Positions 26,826-34,861 of a DNA stretch of 64,000 bases are shown piece after piece. Each line of letters begins with the position of its first letter. Position 1 is the stretch's first letter. Below the pieces are notes generated by a model. It made no database searches, had not been told where the DNA came from, and was given only the letters and a program-made list of their open reading frames with translations. This DNA is from Rufibacter hautae (GTDB taxonomy: Bacteria > Bacteroidota > Bacteroidia > Cytophagales > Hymenobacteraceae): positions 1,234,589 to 1,298,588 of the forward strand of contig NZ_VKKY01000001.1 of NCBI RefSeq assembly GCF_008271695.1, written 5' to 3'. A program made the translations under genes and the position numbers.

Positions 26826-26862
26826 GTTTAAGGGCCGATTTCCTAAAAACATGCTCTAAACG
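26826..26862. repeat. Intergenic palindrome family, copy 11
   Basis: GTTTAAGGGCCG, ATTTCCTAAAAAC, ATGCTCTAAACGC. It directly follows the mnmD stop codon. Confidence 0.65.
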
Positions 26863-26972
26863 CTTATGCTTAGTAATTCTCCCTTGCGCTGAGCCGCAGT
26901 TTTGGTCATTGATGATAACACCATCAACAACGAGGAACATCGCTTGCATTCCTTCCTAATCCTTCTGCAATC

Positions 26973-27057
26973 GTGATTTTGAGGCTCTCGCCTCACGGCA
27001 GTTGCAAACTGCCGATCATTTTGGGTCCAAGTAGCAGACTTGAACCATAGAAAAAAC
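26973..27057 (+). repeat. Three-hairpin REP-like module, copy A
   Basis: Hairpins GAGGCTCTCGCCTC, GGCAGTTGCAAACTGCC and a weaker CCAAGTAGCAGACTTGAA in a row. It is a direct repeat of the module at 27391. Confidence 0.75.
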
Positions 27058-27215
27058 CAAAGGCAGATTGACAAGAGAGAAGGCACCTGCGGCAGGCTGG
27101 GGCGAAGGCCTACAGTGAGGCCGAGGCACGGCCCGCCGCAAGCAATGGATGCTCGAATGGCAGTGGCCTGCGTGTGCGATGCAACAGAGGACGGCAGCGT
27201 GGTGTCACAACTACT

Positions 27216-27296
27216 GAAGCCTCACTGTCCGAGCGTCAGCGAGTTTGAGGCTTCTTGATTCTTTTGGTTACTTTTCTCATCAAGGAGAAAAGTGAC
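27216..27296. repeat. Dyads between the two REP-like modules
   Basis: GAAGCCTCA (27216) pairs with TGAGGCTTC (27246). A second dyad, GTTACTTTTCTC (27267) with GAGAAAAGTGAC (27285), allows one mismatch. The whole 26826-27612 gap of 787 bp holds no convincing gene; a 72-codon frame at 27040-27258 is only this repeat sequence translated. Confidence 0.6.
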
Positions 27297-27390
27297 AAAC
27301 GCCCGCAGACCCCGGCTGCAACTAGAAGGTTGTAAGAAGGGAGTAGGAAGTAAAGGCAGAAGAAAGAAAGTCACTACCTCCAAAGCAGAT

Positions 27391-27470
27391 TTGAGGCTAG
27401 CGCCTCACTGCAGTTGCAAACTGCAGACCATGATAGGTCCAAGTTGAAAACTTGAACCAGAGGAAAAAGA
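27391..27470 (+). repeat. Three-hairpin REP-like module, copy B
   Basis: GAGGCTAGCGCCTC, TGCAGTTGCAAACTGCA and CCAAGTTGAAAACTTGAA, each a perfect or near-perfect hairpin. It has the same order and orientation as copy A and is better preserved. Confidence 0.8.
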
Positions 27471-27612
27471 TAAGAAAATATTCTCCTTACCCATCCTTCA
27501 AAGTATATTAACTAAAAGAAACCATTTTGGCTAAGTGCTCCCTTCGCATAACCCAAAAAATCAAAGACCGTTTCGTATCTTCAAGCTTCCAAACACTCAC
27601 AAAACCCTTTAC

Positions 27613-30123
27613 ATGAGAATTGTTTACACGCTGGCCTTGTTTTTAGGGGCCAGTCTAGGGATTTTCGCCCAAACGGGGCAACCCCAAAAAGCCAATTACC
27701 AGTTAGCCTCCCGCTTCTCACCCAAAAAACTGGAGAAGCTTATTTTCACCACCAGCTTAGACCCGCACTGGCTAAAGCAAACCGATAGATTCTGGTACCA
27801 GTACGAGACCTCCAATGGCAAGAACTGGTACATCGTAGACCCGGCCACCAAATCCAAGCAGGCTATTTTCAACACAGATCAATTGGCGGCCGCCATCACC
27901 ACCATCGTGCGGGACCCGTTCGATGCGCAGCACCTGCCCATTGAGAACCTCAAATTCACTGAGGACGAGAAGAACGTTCAGTTTGAGATCAAGAGCACCA
28001 TTGACCAGGTAAAGAAAGACCGCGTCGACAAAAAGGCCGCCGACTCACTGGAGAAGAAGGTTTTCTACTTCCAGTACAACCTGGCTACCCGCAAGCTCAC
28101 CGAGCTGAAGGATTACAACAAACCCAAGCGCAAGCCCATGTGGGCGTCCATGTCGCCAGACCAGAAGTTTGTGGTGTTCGCCAAGGAGCATAACCTCTAC
28201 TGGATGGACCGCGCCAACTACGAGAAGGCCCTCAAGAACGATAAAGACTCTACCATTGTAGAAACCAAATTCACCACCGATGGCGTGGAGAACTATTCTT
28301 ACGGCGACTCGCAGGGCGAAACCAACGTGGAGCGCGAGAAGAATAAGAAGAACCGCAAGCCGGCTTTCATCATGTGGTCACCGGACTCTAAGTACTTCAT
28401 CCTGACCCGCACCGATGCCCGCAAAGTAAAAGACCTGTGGGTGTTGCACAACACCGCTACCGGTCGTCCGGCGCTGGAAACCTACAAATACCAGATGCCC
28501 GGCGAGAAGGAAGCCCCCATCAGAGAGCTGCTTTTGTTCAACTTTGCGGAAAAGACCGCTAAAAAGATCAACGCCGCTGCCTTCAAAGACCAGGAACTCT
28601 CCGTATGGCCGGCGCCTGCCAAGCAAAGCGCCCGCGATGACGAGTTCCGCGCCAACCTATGGCATGGCACCAACAGCAAAGTCTACTTCACCCGCACCAG
28701 CCGCGACCTGAAGAAGATTGACGTACTTTCGTTGGATGTGCCATCGGGCACCGTGAAGCCTTTGATTGACGAGCGTTTCAACACCTACGTGGAAGTGAGC
28801 CGCGTGGGTCTGGTGAACGGCGGCAGTGAGTTGATCCATTGGTCTGAGCGCGACGGTTGGGGCCATTTCTACCTCTATGACGGCAACGGCAAGCTGAAAA
28901 ACCAGATCACCTCCGGCGCTTACCACTGCGAAGAGATTGTAGGCATTGATGACAAAGCCCGCGTGCTCTACTTCACCGCCAACGGCCGCGAAGCCAAGGA
29001 AGACCCCTACTACCTGCACCTGTACCGCGTGAACTTTGACGGCTCCGATCTGAAACTCTTGAACGGCGGCAACTTTGACCACCAAGTGAGCATGAATGAC
29101 GGCCGCAAGTTCTTCGTGAACAATGCCTCCCGCGTGAACACTGTCCCGGTTTCGGCGCTGTATGACAGCAACGGCAAGAAAGTGATGGACCTGGAGAAAG
29201 CCGATCTATCCCGCCTCATGGCCACGTCTTACAAGTTCCCAGAGCCGTTCATCGTGAAAGCCGATGATGGCGTGACCGATCTGTACGGCGTCATGTACAA
29301 GCCTTTTGACTTTGACTCCACCAAGAAGTACCCCATCATTGAGTACATCTACCCAGGCCCTCAGACTGAGGCCGTGAACAAAGCCTTTGGGCGCAGCATG
29401 GACCGCATGGACCGTCTGGCGCAGATGGGCTTCATTGTGATCACTGTGGGGAACCGCGGCGGGCACCCGGCCCGCTCCAAATGGTACCACACTTACGGTT
29501 ACGGCAACCTGCGTGACTACGGCCTCGCCGATAAGAAAGCCGCCGTGGAGCAATTGGCAGATCGGCATAAGTTCATTGACGTCAACCGCGTGGGCATTAC
29601 CGGTCATTCGGGTGGAGGGTTCATGTCTACCGCTGCCATGCTGGTGTACCCAGACTTCTTCAAAGTGGCCGTCTCCGGCGCCGGAAACCACGAGAACAAC
29701 ATCTACAACCGCTGGTGGTCTGAGAAGCACCACGGCGTGAAGGAGGTCATCACCGCCAAAGGCGACACTACTTTCCAGTACACCATTGACCGAAACCCGG
29801 AGTTGGCCAAGAACCTGAAGGGCCGCTTGCTGCTCACCCACGGCGACGTAGACAACAACGTGCACCCTGCCAACAGCATCCGGATGGCCGATGCCCTCAT
29901 CAAAGCCAACAAACGGTTCGATTTTGTGATGATGCCCGGCCAGCGCCACGGCTACGGCGACATGACCGAGTACTCTTTCTGGATGACCGCCGATTACTTC
30001 TCCAAATACCTGTTGGGTGATTTCTCCCAGCCAGTAGACATCATGGAAATCAACAGAGAAGCAGAGCAGAACAACAAGAGACCTTCCTCCAACAGAACCG
30101 CTCAACCGGAAGACCAAGAATAG
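27613..30123 (+). CDS. S9 family peptidase (dipeptidyl-peptidase IV type), secreted
   Basis: 836 residues. The start at 27613 opens a Sec signal peptide (MRIVYTLALFLGASLGIFAQ); an upstream in-frame start at 27535 is unlikely. An N-terminal beta-propeller (DPPIV_N type; WYQYETSNGKNWYIVDP, MSPDQKFVVFAKEHNLY) is followed by an alpha/beta-hydrolase domain. Catalytic residues are in place: Ser666 in GHSGGGFMS, Asp747 in HGDVDNNVHP, His779 in GQRHGYG. Periplasmic or outer-membrane peptide degradation is likely. The C-terminal tail (NREAEQNNKRPSSNR) is polar and unstructured. Confidence 0.92.
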   Translation: MRIVYTLALFLGASLGIFAQTGQPQKANYQLASRFSPKKLEKLIFTTSLDPHWLKQTDRFWYQYETSNGKNWYIVDPATKSKQAIFNTDQLAAAITTIVRDPFDAQHLPIENLKFTEDEKNVQFEIKSTIDQVKKDRVDKKAADSLEKKVFYFQYNLATRKLTELKDYNKPKRKPMWASMSPDQKFVVFAKEHNLYWMDRANYEKALKNDKDSTIVETKFTTDGVENYSYGDSQGETNVEREKNKKNRKPAFIMWSPDSKYFILTRTDARKVKDLWVLHNTATGRPALETYKYQMPGEKEAPIRELLLFNFAEKTAKKINAAAFKDQELSVWPAPAKQSARDDEFRANLWHGTNSKVYFTRTSRDLKKIDVLSLDVPSGTVKPLIDERFNTYVEVSRVGLVNGGSELIHWSERDGWGHFYLYDGNGKLKNQITSGAYHCEEIVGIDDKARVLYFTANGREAKEDPYYLHLYRVNFDGSDLKLLNGGNFDHQVSMNDGRKFFVNNASRVNTVPVSALYDSNGKKVMDLEKADLSRLMATSYKFPEPFIVKADDGVTDLYGVMYKPFDFDSTKKYPIIEYIYPGPQTEAVNKAFGRSMDRMDRLAQMGFIVITVGNRGGHPARSKWYHTYGYGNLRDYGLADKKAAVEQLADRHKFIDVNRVGITGHSGGGFMSTAAMLVYPDFFKVAVSGAGNHENNIYNRWWSEKHHGVKEVITAKGDTTFQYTIDRNPELAKNLKGRLLLTHGDVDNNVHPANSIRMADALIKANKRFDFVMMPGQRHGYGDMTEYSFWMTADYFSKYLLGDFSQPVDIMEINREAEQNNKRPSSNRTAQPEDQE

Positions 30124-30141
30124 CCCTCCACCTAAACACCC

Positions 30142-30173
30142 AAAAGCCGCAGCCCTCACTGGACTGCGGCTTT
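30142..30173. terminator. Rho-independent terminator
   Basis: AAAAGCCGCAG / CTGCGGCTTTT with a long T run on the plus strand, 20 bp beyond the peptidase stop. Confidence 0.88.
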
Positions 30174-30268
30174 TTTTTAATGTATTAACTTCTGCAGGGG
30201 GAAAGGTGGCATTCTATTGCCTTTTGGATGATTGTAGTTGAGCTTCTAAGCACACTTGGCTCACGCTT

Positions 30269-30426
30269 CGTCCCCCTTTGAAGGGGGTAAGGGGATGACC
30301 AACCCGCATGAAGAACCGAAACCTTGTACAATGGAACACATGCTTATTTTATGAATAGGAAACTTCATGGTACTGCCATGATCTGCATGAGTAGTCATCC
30401 CCCTACCTCCTTCAAAGGGGGACAAA
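30269..30426. repeat. Inverted repeat pair around 90 bp (MITE- or REP-pair-like)
   Basis: Left arm 30269-30301 begins CGTCCCCCTTTGAAGGGG and goes on to GGGGATGACC. Right arm 30391-30426 is its approximate reverse complement (CATCCCCCTACC, then TTCAAAGGGGGACA). Each arm also contains its own CCCCCTTTGAAGGGGG hairpin. The central about 90 bp has no gene. Confidence 0.75.
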
Positions 30427-30502
30427 CCGGCTAATGTGCATTTTGATTTGAAGCTTACTTTTTCATACAATACTTATTTGATTTTGGCTGCATTAGCATC
30501 CT

Positions 30503-30540
30503 ATTTCAGGGCTGTTTTCAGGAAAAAGAGGTTAAAACGA
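30503..30540. repeat. Intergenic palindrome family, copy 12
   Basis: CTATTTCAGGGCTG, TTTTCAGGAAAAA, GAGGTTAAAACGAC. Upstream of the lipoprotein gene at 30628. Confidence 0.65.
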
Positions 30541-30627
30541 CATCTAAGTCAGAAACGAACTTTCCTTGATGGGGCTTCTGCACAGGCTACCAATCCTTTT
30601 ATATTTTGTTTTCCGTATAAAGCATCT

Positions 30628-31215
30628 ATGAAAAAACTGCTCCTCGGTTTGTTGCCTTTGCTTGCCCTGTTTACTTCCTGCTCCAGAGAAAATGCCGTTC
30701 AGTACGAAACCAATCCGTCTGCCGATGCGGTAGCGGCTTCGCCAAGCGTTTCCTTTACCAGCTTTGCCGGCGAACTGCCCGCGCTGACTTTGCCTTTCAA
30801 GGCGACCTGCGCTTTTGAGTATACCTTCGGCTCCAGGTTAGACACCACGGTGGCCGGCAGCTACCTCAAGCCCCACGAGATCCCTTACCGTCGCCTTGCC
30901 ATCAACAAAGACGTGACGGCACTGCTGGTGTTGTTTCCGTCAGATGAAACCGTGCCTAGAATCAGGACCTACAACCAGGAAGGAGCCCAACTGGATGAGC
31001 AGAACCTGAAATTCAACCCGTGCGGCGAGGAACCCGGGTTCAAGCACAGCGAGCAATTCACCATCCAGAAAGACTTCACCATTGAGCACCTGGACAGTAC
31101 CACCCGCTGGCAGTTTGACGCAGCGCACAACGAGGTGCCCAACACCAGAAAACTCACTGTCACCCGCAAACGCTTCAAGATCTCGCCCCAGGGAGACATC
31201 TCAGAAATAAAGTAA
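30628..31215 (+). CDS. Hypothetical lipoprotein, 195 aa
   Basis: Lipoprotein signal MKKLLLGLLPLLALFTSC (Cys18); the longer frame from 30436 runs through repeat sequence and is rejected. The mature domain has about 165 residues, mostly beta: LPALTLPFKATCAFEY, YLKPHEIPYRRLAINKDVTALLVLFPS, IRTYNQEGAQLDEQNL, then CGEEPGFKHSEQFTI and the tail RFKISPQGDISEIK. Two cysteines (in ATCAF and PCGEE) may pair. I do not recognise a family. Confidence 0.75.
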   Translation: MKKLLLGLLPLLALFTSCSRENAVQYETNPSADAVAASPSVSFTSFAGELPALTLPFKATCAFEYTFGSRLDTTVAGSYLKPHEIPYRRLAINKDVTALLVLFPSDETVPRIRTYNQEGAQLDEQNLKFNPCGEEPGFKHSEQFTIQKDFTIEHLDSTTRWQFDAAHNEVPNTRKLTVTRKRFKISPQGDISEIK

Positions 31216-31272
31216 CCCGCCGCGGCATCAGGAACCTGCCGTAGCTTTTACCTTCGCCCCATTGTTTGAACT

Positions 31273-31656
31273 ATGAAAGACTTCAAGAAATATTACCTGC
31301 TCCCGGCCACGCCCGAGGAAGTGTACATAGCCCTCACCAACCCCATCACGCTGGAGATCTGGACCGGCGAGCCCGCCGAGATGTCCACCGAGCCCGGCTC
31401 TGAGTTCTCGCTCTGGGAAGGCAGCATTGTGGGCAAGAACCTGGAGTTTGAGGAAAACAAGAAGCTCGTGCAGCAGTGGTATTTTGAGGGCGAGCCCGAA
31501 GAATCCATCGTAACTATCAAGCTGCACCCGCACAAGCAAGGCTGCTCCATGGAGGTTAAGCAGACCAACATCCCAGACGAGGCCTATGACGAACTGGTGG
31601 AAGGCTGGAACGATGCCTATGCCGGCGCTCTGCTGAATTTCTTTGAGGAGCAATAG
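31273..31656 (+). CDS. START-like / SRPBCC (AHSA1-type) domain protein
   Basis: 127 residues. It starts MKDFKKYYLLPATPEEVYIALTNPITLEIWTG and contains SLWEGSIVGKNLEFEENKKLVQQWYF, which together define the AHSA1-like helix-grip fold; it closes with the long C-terminal helix AYDELVEGWNDAYAGALLNFFEEQ. The fold binds hydrophobic ligands in many proteins; the ligand here is unknown. A Bacteroidota -7-like box TACCTTCG (31249-31256) lies 16 bp before the ATG. Monocistronic. Confidence 0.85.
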   Translation: MKDFKKYYLLPATPEEVYIALTNPITLEIWTGEPAEMSTEPGSEFSLWEGSIVGKNLEFEENKKLVQQWYFEGEPEESIVTIKLHPHKQGCSMEVKQTNIPDEAYDELVEGWNDAYAGALLNFFEEQ

Positions 31657-31677
31657 CCCAGCCCCCCTACTGCTCTG

Positions 31678-31715
31678 CTGTTTTTAAGCTGATTTCTCAA
31701 AAAAGGCCGGTAAAC
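31678..31715. repeat. Intergenic palindrome family, copy 13 (fused to a terminator)
   Basis: GTTTTTAAGCTG, ATTTCTCAAAAAA, GGCCGGTAAACGC. The right half also forms the left arm of the terminator 31701-31729. Confidence 0.65.
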
Positions 31716-31729
31716 GCTACCGGCCTTTT
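31701..31729. terminator. Rho-independent terminator
   Basis: AAAAGGCCGGTA / TACCGGCCTTTT with loop AACGC. 12-bp perfect stem derived in part from a palindrome copy. Confidence 0.85.
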
Positions 31730-31801
31730 CCATTCTGTTTTGTGTAAGCTAGGTCTATTCAAACTAGCTCACGGTATAGCCAGAAACCTCATGGCTAGCT
31801 G

Positions 31802-31840
31802 TCTTTTAAGCCTGATTTCTGAAAAACAAGCCCAAAAGCC
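31802..31840. repeat. Intergenic palindrome family, copy 14
   Basis: TCTTTTAAGCCTG, ATTTCTGAAAAAC, AAGCCCAAAAGCC. A close match to consensus, in the same gap as copy 13. Confidence 0.75.
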
Positions 31841-31896
31841 TGATGATTGTTTTTATCGAAATAAAAGAACCTGCCTCAGGACCTTACCACTGGAAC

Positions 31897-32496
31897 TCAG
31901 TCTTGGAAGGTGGTAGCGGATTTGGCCTTTTTCCTACTGATGACTTTGTCTAGCACATGGGAGGTGAGTGCCACCGCATTGAGGCCTATAAAATTGCGCC
32001 AGAAAACGGGTGCCCCTGAGGTGGGCTTCACAAAGTAATGGTGCGCCGCCAAGGCATTCACCATCCCGAAGGTGGCCCAGCTGGTTCCTTTGTTTTCCGG
32101 TCCTTTCCCGCCGTTAAAAGCACCCAGCGACATCACGTGCAAACTTGCCGCCGACCAGTACGCCCCATTCTTCGCAAACCCGATGGAACTCACCAAACCC
32201 GCCACGGTCTCCCCTACCAGGAACAGCACCACCTTACTTTCTTTTTTCTCCTCCACTTCTTGTCTGAGAGAAATCCTCCGATCAAAAGACGGCGTAACAA
32301 TGCCTTTTCCAGCGCTATACCCCAACAAGGACCCGTTGGGCGGAGAAAGGCGCAGAATGGTGGTAGTTCCTCCGGTGGCGGAGTCAACAGTGGGTGACGA
32401 TTGAATGGAATCCGGTGCTAAGGAAACGTCCTGCCCTTGGCTCAGGCCCGGCAGAAGTAGCAGCAGTAAAAGAAGGGTATAGAACAGCTTTTTCAT
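31897..32496 (-). CDS. Hypothetical secreted or membrane protein, 199 aa
   Basis: Strong Sec signal peptide (MKKLFYTLLLLLLLLPGLSQGQ). After a Ser/Thr-rich stretch it has charged EVEEKKESKVV leading into two moderately hydrophobic segments (FLVGETVAGLVSSIGFAKNG, WRNFIGLNAVALTSHVLD). AAHHYFVKP may be a metal or heme contact but is not a known motif. I recognise no family. Single gene; a palindrome pair and a terminator lie just after its stop. Confidence 0.7.
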   Translation of the reverse strand: MKKLFYTLLLLLLLLPGLSQGQDVSLAPDSIQSSPTVDSATGGTTTILRLSPPNGSLLGYSAGKGIVTPSFDRRISLRQEVEEKKESKVVLFLVGETVAGLVSSIGFAKNGAYWSAASLHVMSLGAFNGGKGPENKGTSWATFGMVNALAAHHYFVKPTSGAPVFWRNFIGLNAVALTSHVLDKVISRKKAKSATTFQD

Positions 32497-32680
32497 CAGT
32501 AGTATGACAGACTCAGCGTACTATTCACCTATCTTCTGTTTTGTCTTATGAGCAAAAAATATATAGTGAAGTACTAATGTAACCCATAGGTGCAAATCAC
32601 TTCGTGTTGGTGGCTCTAAAAATTAGTTCGCTGTTTTCTGCGTCCGCTCGTTATATAATTCATCAGTAAAAGAGTACGTT

Positions 32681-34258
32681 ATGAGAAACCGCTACATTCT
32701 ATTGTTCCTCTTGTTGTGGGCCACGGGCACCCAGGCGCAAACCAATCCGCCGGGCGCCACAGAGCGGGTGAAGGTAACCGTGCCCGCAGGCATGCGAAAT
32801 GCACCTTTCAACACAGACCGCTTTGTCTCGCTGCCCAGGAATTTCTCGCTGGCCGTCTACGCCCGCATCTCCGGCGCCCGGTTCATGGCCATTGCGCCCA
32901 ACGGCGATCTGCTGGTATCGGTGCCGGGGCAAGGCCGGGTGAAGCTGGTGCGGCCCAACGCCACCGGCGATCCGCAGGTAACCGATTTTGTGAGTGGACT
33001 AGCCCGTCCGCATGATCTGGTTTTCCACGAGATTAACGGGACCACCTATCTGTATGTCTCGGAGAAGAACAAGGTAAGCCGCTATACGTACCAGAACGGG
33101 GATTTAACGGGGCAAAACCGCCAGGTGATAGTAGACAATCTGCCCGATGCGAGCCTGCCGGAACTGAACGGCAACTATGGCCACGAGCTGAAGAACATCG
33201 CCTTGGATCGGAACCATAACCTATACGTGTCCATCGCCTCTACCTGCAACGCCTGCGTCTCAGATACCCAAAGCGATCCCATCAGAGGAGCTATTTACGT
33301 GTATGATGCCCAGGGAAATAACCGCCGGCTTTTTGCCCAAGGCCTCCGAAACGCCGAGGGGCTGGCTTTTATCCCGGGTACCGATGAGTTGTGGGTAACG
33401 GTGAACAACCGCGACCAGATCCGCTATCCTTTTAACGACGCTACCGGCAACTACGGCAAGATCATCTCCAGCTACGTGGACAACAATCCGCCGGAGGAGT
33501 TCACCCAGGTGCGCGACGGCGGAAACTACGGTTGGCCTTTCTGCAACCCTACCTTCGCGGAGGGCACGGATAACATGCCTTTCGCCCCAGATTACGAACT
33601 GAACCGGAACAGCACCGTCAACTGCGGCAACATGGACCGCATCTCCAAGGGAATAGCCGCTCACTCAGCACCGCTGGGCTTCATCTTCACCCAAGGAACC
33701 AAACTGGCCGCTCCGTACAACAACGGCGCCATCTTGGCGTTGCACGGCTCCTGGAACCGCACGAAGAAAACCGGCTACAAAGTGATTTATTTCCCCTGGA
33801 ACGCAGCCACCCAAACACCCGGTCCGCAGATTTCCCTGATAGACCATATCCTGAACGAAGACTCTACCAGCGCCTGGGCCAGACCCGTGGATGTAGCCAT
33901 TGACGTACAAGGCAACCTGCTGGTCTCTGATGACCAAAGCGGCACTATCTTCAAGATGACCTACCATGATCCGCTGGGCGCCAGCGACAACCTACCAGCC
34001 GGTCACCAGGTAACCGTAGCGCCAATGCCGGCCCAGAAAAGCACGCTGCTCACCATTGAGGTACCGGCGCCCATGAAGGCCACGGTCACGCTGGTGAATC
34101 TGCAGGGCGATAAACTCTGGGAAACCACGCAGAACCTAGGCAGCGGAAGCACCAAAATAAGAGTAGCCACTGACCACCTCGCCGGGGGTATGTACCTATT
34201 GCAGGTAGTGACACCGGCTTTCCAGATCTCCCGGAAGGTGCTGGTGCAGAAAGAGTAA
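32681..34258 (+). CDS. PQQ-dependent sugar dehydrogenase-like beta-propeller with T9SS sorting domain
   Basis: 525 residues. Sec signal peptide (MRNRYILLFLLLWATGTQAQ). The propeller (residues 50-430) is of the glucose/sorbosone dehydrogenase type: LAVYARISGARFMAIAPNGDLLVS, LARPHDLVF, YGHELKNIALDRNHNLYVSIAS, RNAEGLAFIPGTDELWVT, GGNYGWPFC and LALHGSWNRTKKTGYKV. The final 80 residues (LTIEVPAPMKATVTLVNLQGDKLWE to ISRKVLVQKE) form a type A T9SS sorting domain, so it is exported to the cell surface. Cofactor PQQ or a related quinone is inferred from the family. Confidence 0.88.
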   Translation: MRNRYILLFLLLWATGTQAQTNPPGATERVKVTVPAGMRNAPFNTDRFVSLPRNFSLAVYARISGARFMAIAPNGDLLVSVPGQGRVKLVRPNATGDPQVTDFVSGLARPHDLVFHEINGTTYLYVSEKNKVSRYTYQNGDLTGQNRQVIVDNLPDASLPELNGNYGHELKNIALDRNHNLYVSIASTCNACVSDTQSDPIRGAIYVYDAQGNNRRLFAQGLRNAEGLAFIPGTDELWVTVNNRDQIRYPFNDATGNYGKIISSYVDNNPPEEFTQVRDGGNYGWPFCNPTFAEGTDNMPFAPDYELNRNSTVNCGNMDRISKGIAAHSAPLGFIFTQGTKLAAPYNNGAILALHGSWNRTKKTGYKVIYFPWNAATQTPGPQISLIDHILNEDSTSAWARPVDVAIDVQGNLLVSDDQSGTIFKMTYHDPLGASDNLPAGHQVTVAPMPAQKSTLLTIEVPAPMKATVTLVNLQGDKLWETTQNLGSGSTKIRVATDHLAGGMYLLQVVTPAFQISRKVLVQKE

Positions 34259-34268
34259 GCCTGAAGAT

Positions 34269-34859
34269 TTAGACCTGTGAGTCGGATTGCTCGAACGACC
34301 ACACCAAGTCAGGAGTGATCACGGCATCCAGGGTGAGGTCTGTGGCGCTCACATCGTCAATGATCTCCACCGGAGGGTCCAGGGAGAGCCCCAGTTTTTG
34401 GCTCATTTGGGGCAAAAGGGCCAGAAAACGGTCGTAGTACCCTTTGCCGTACCCCACGCGGTGACCATTGAGGTCAAAGGCCAGCAAGGGCACCAACACC
34501 GTGTCAATCTCAGACTCGGGGATGGGCAGGGCGTTGACCGGCTCCGGAATACCCCACTTGCTTCCCTGCAGCTGGGTATCTGGGGTAATGAGGAAATGAG
34601 CCATGGAAAAATCCTTCGGGTTGGCCACGGGCACCGCCACCTGTACGTTGCGCTGCCATAGCTGCCGCACAATGTGCCAGGTGTTGATTTCCTGTTGCTG
34701 TTGGATGGGCAGGAAAGTGTGGACCGTCTGACCAGGCTTGGGCGCGAATTCGGCCAGGAAACGCGCCGCGATGCGCTCGCTGCAGACTTCTATCTCTTCT
34801 GCGGTGAACTGCCTGCGCCGCTGGGAAAACTCCCTTCTAAGATCAGCTTTCAAGGCCAT
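34269..34859 (-). CDS. 5-formyltetrahydrofolate cyclo-ligase
   Basis: ATP-dependent conversion of 5-formyl-THF to 5,10-methenyl-THF, which recycles folate. 196 residues with the family signatures: N-terminal basic helix KADLRREFSQRRRQFT, WGIPEP for substrate contact, VPLLAFDLNGHRVGYGKGYYDRFLA (the defining motif) and DAVITPDL at the end. It begins 2 bp after the bshC stop codon, so it is the second gene of a bshC-cyclo-ligase unit. The convergent propeller gene ends only 10 bp away, with no visible terminator between them. Confidence 0.94.
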   Translation of the reverse strand: MALKADLRREFSQRRRQFTAEEIEVCSERIAARFLAEFAPKPGQTVHTFLPIQQQQEINTWHIVRQLWQRNVQVAVPVANPKDFSMAHFLITPDTQLQGSKWGIPEPVNALPIPESEIDTVLVPLLAFDLNGHRVGYGKGYYDRFLALLPQMSQKLGLSLDPPVEIIDDVSATDLTLDAVITPDLVWSFEQSDSQV

Positions 34860-34861
34860 GG

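Noticed and set aside
27040..27258. 72-codon frame between REP-like modules
   Set aside because: It is translated repeat/dyad sequence without protein features.
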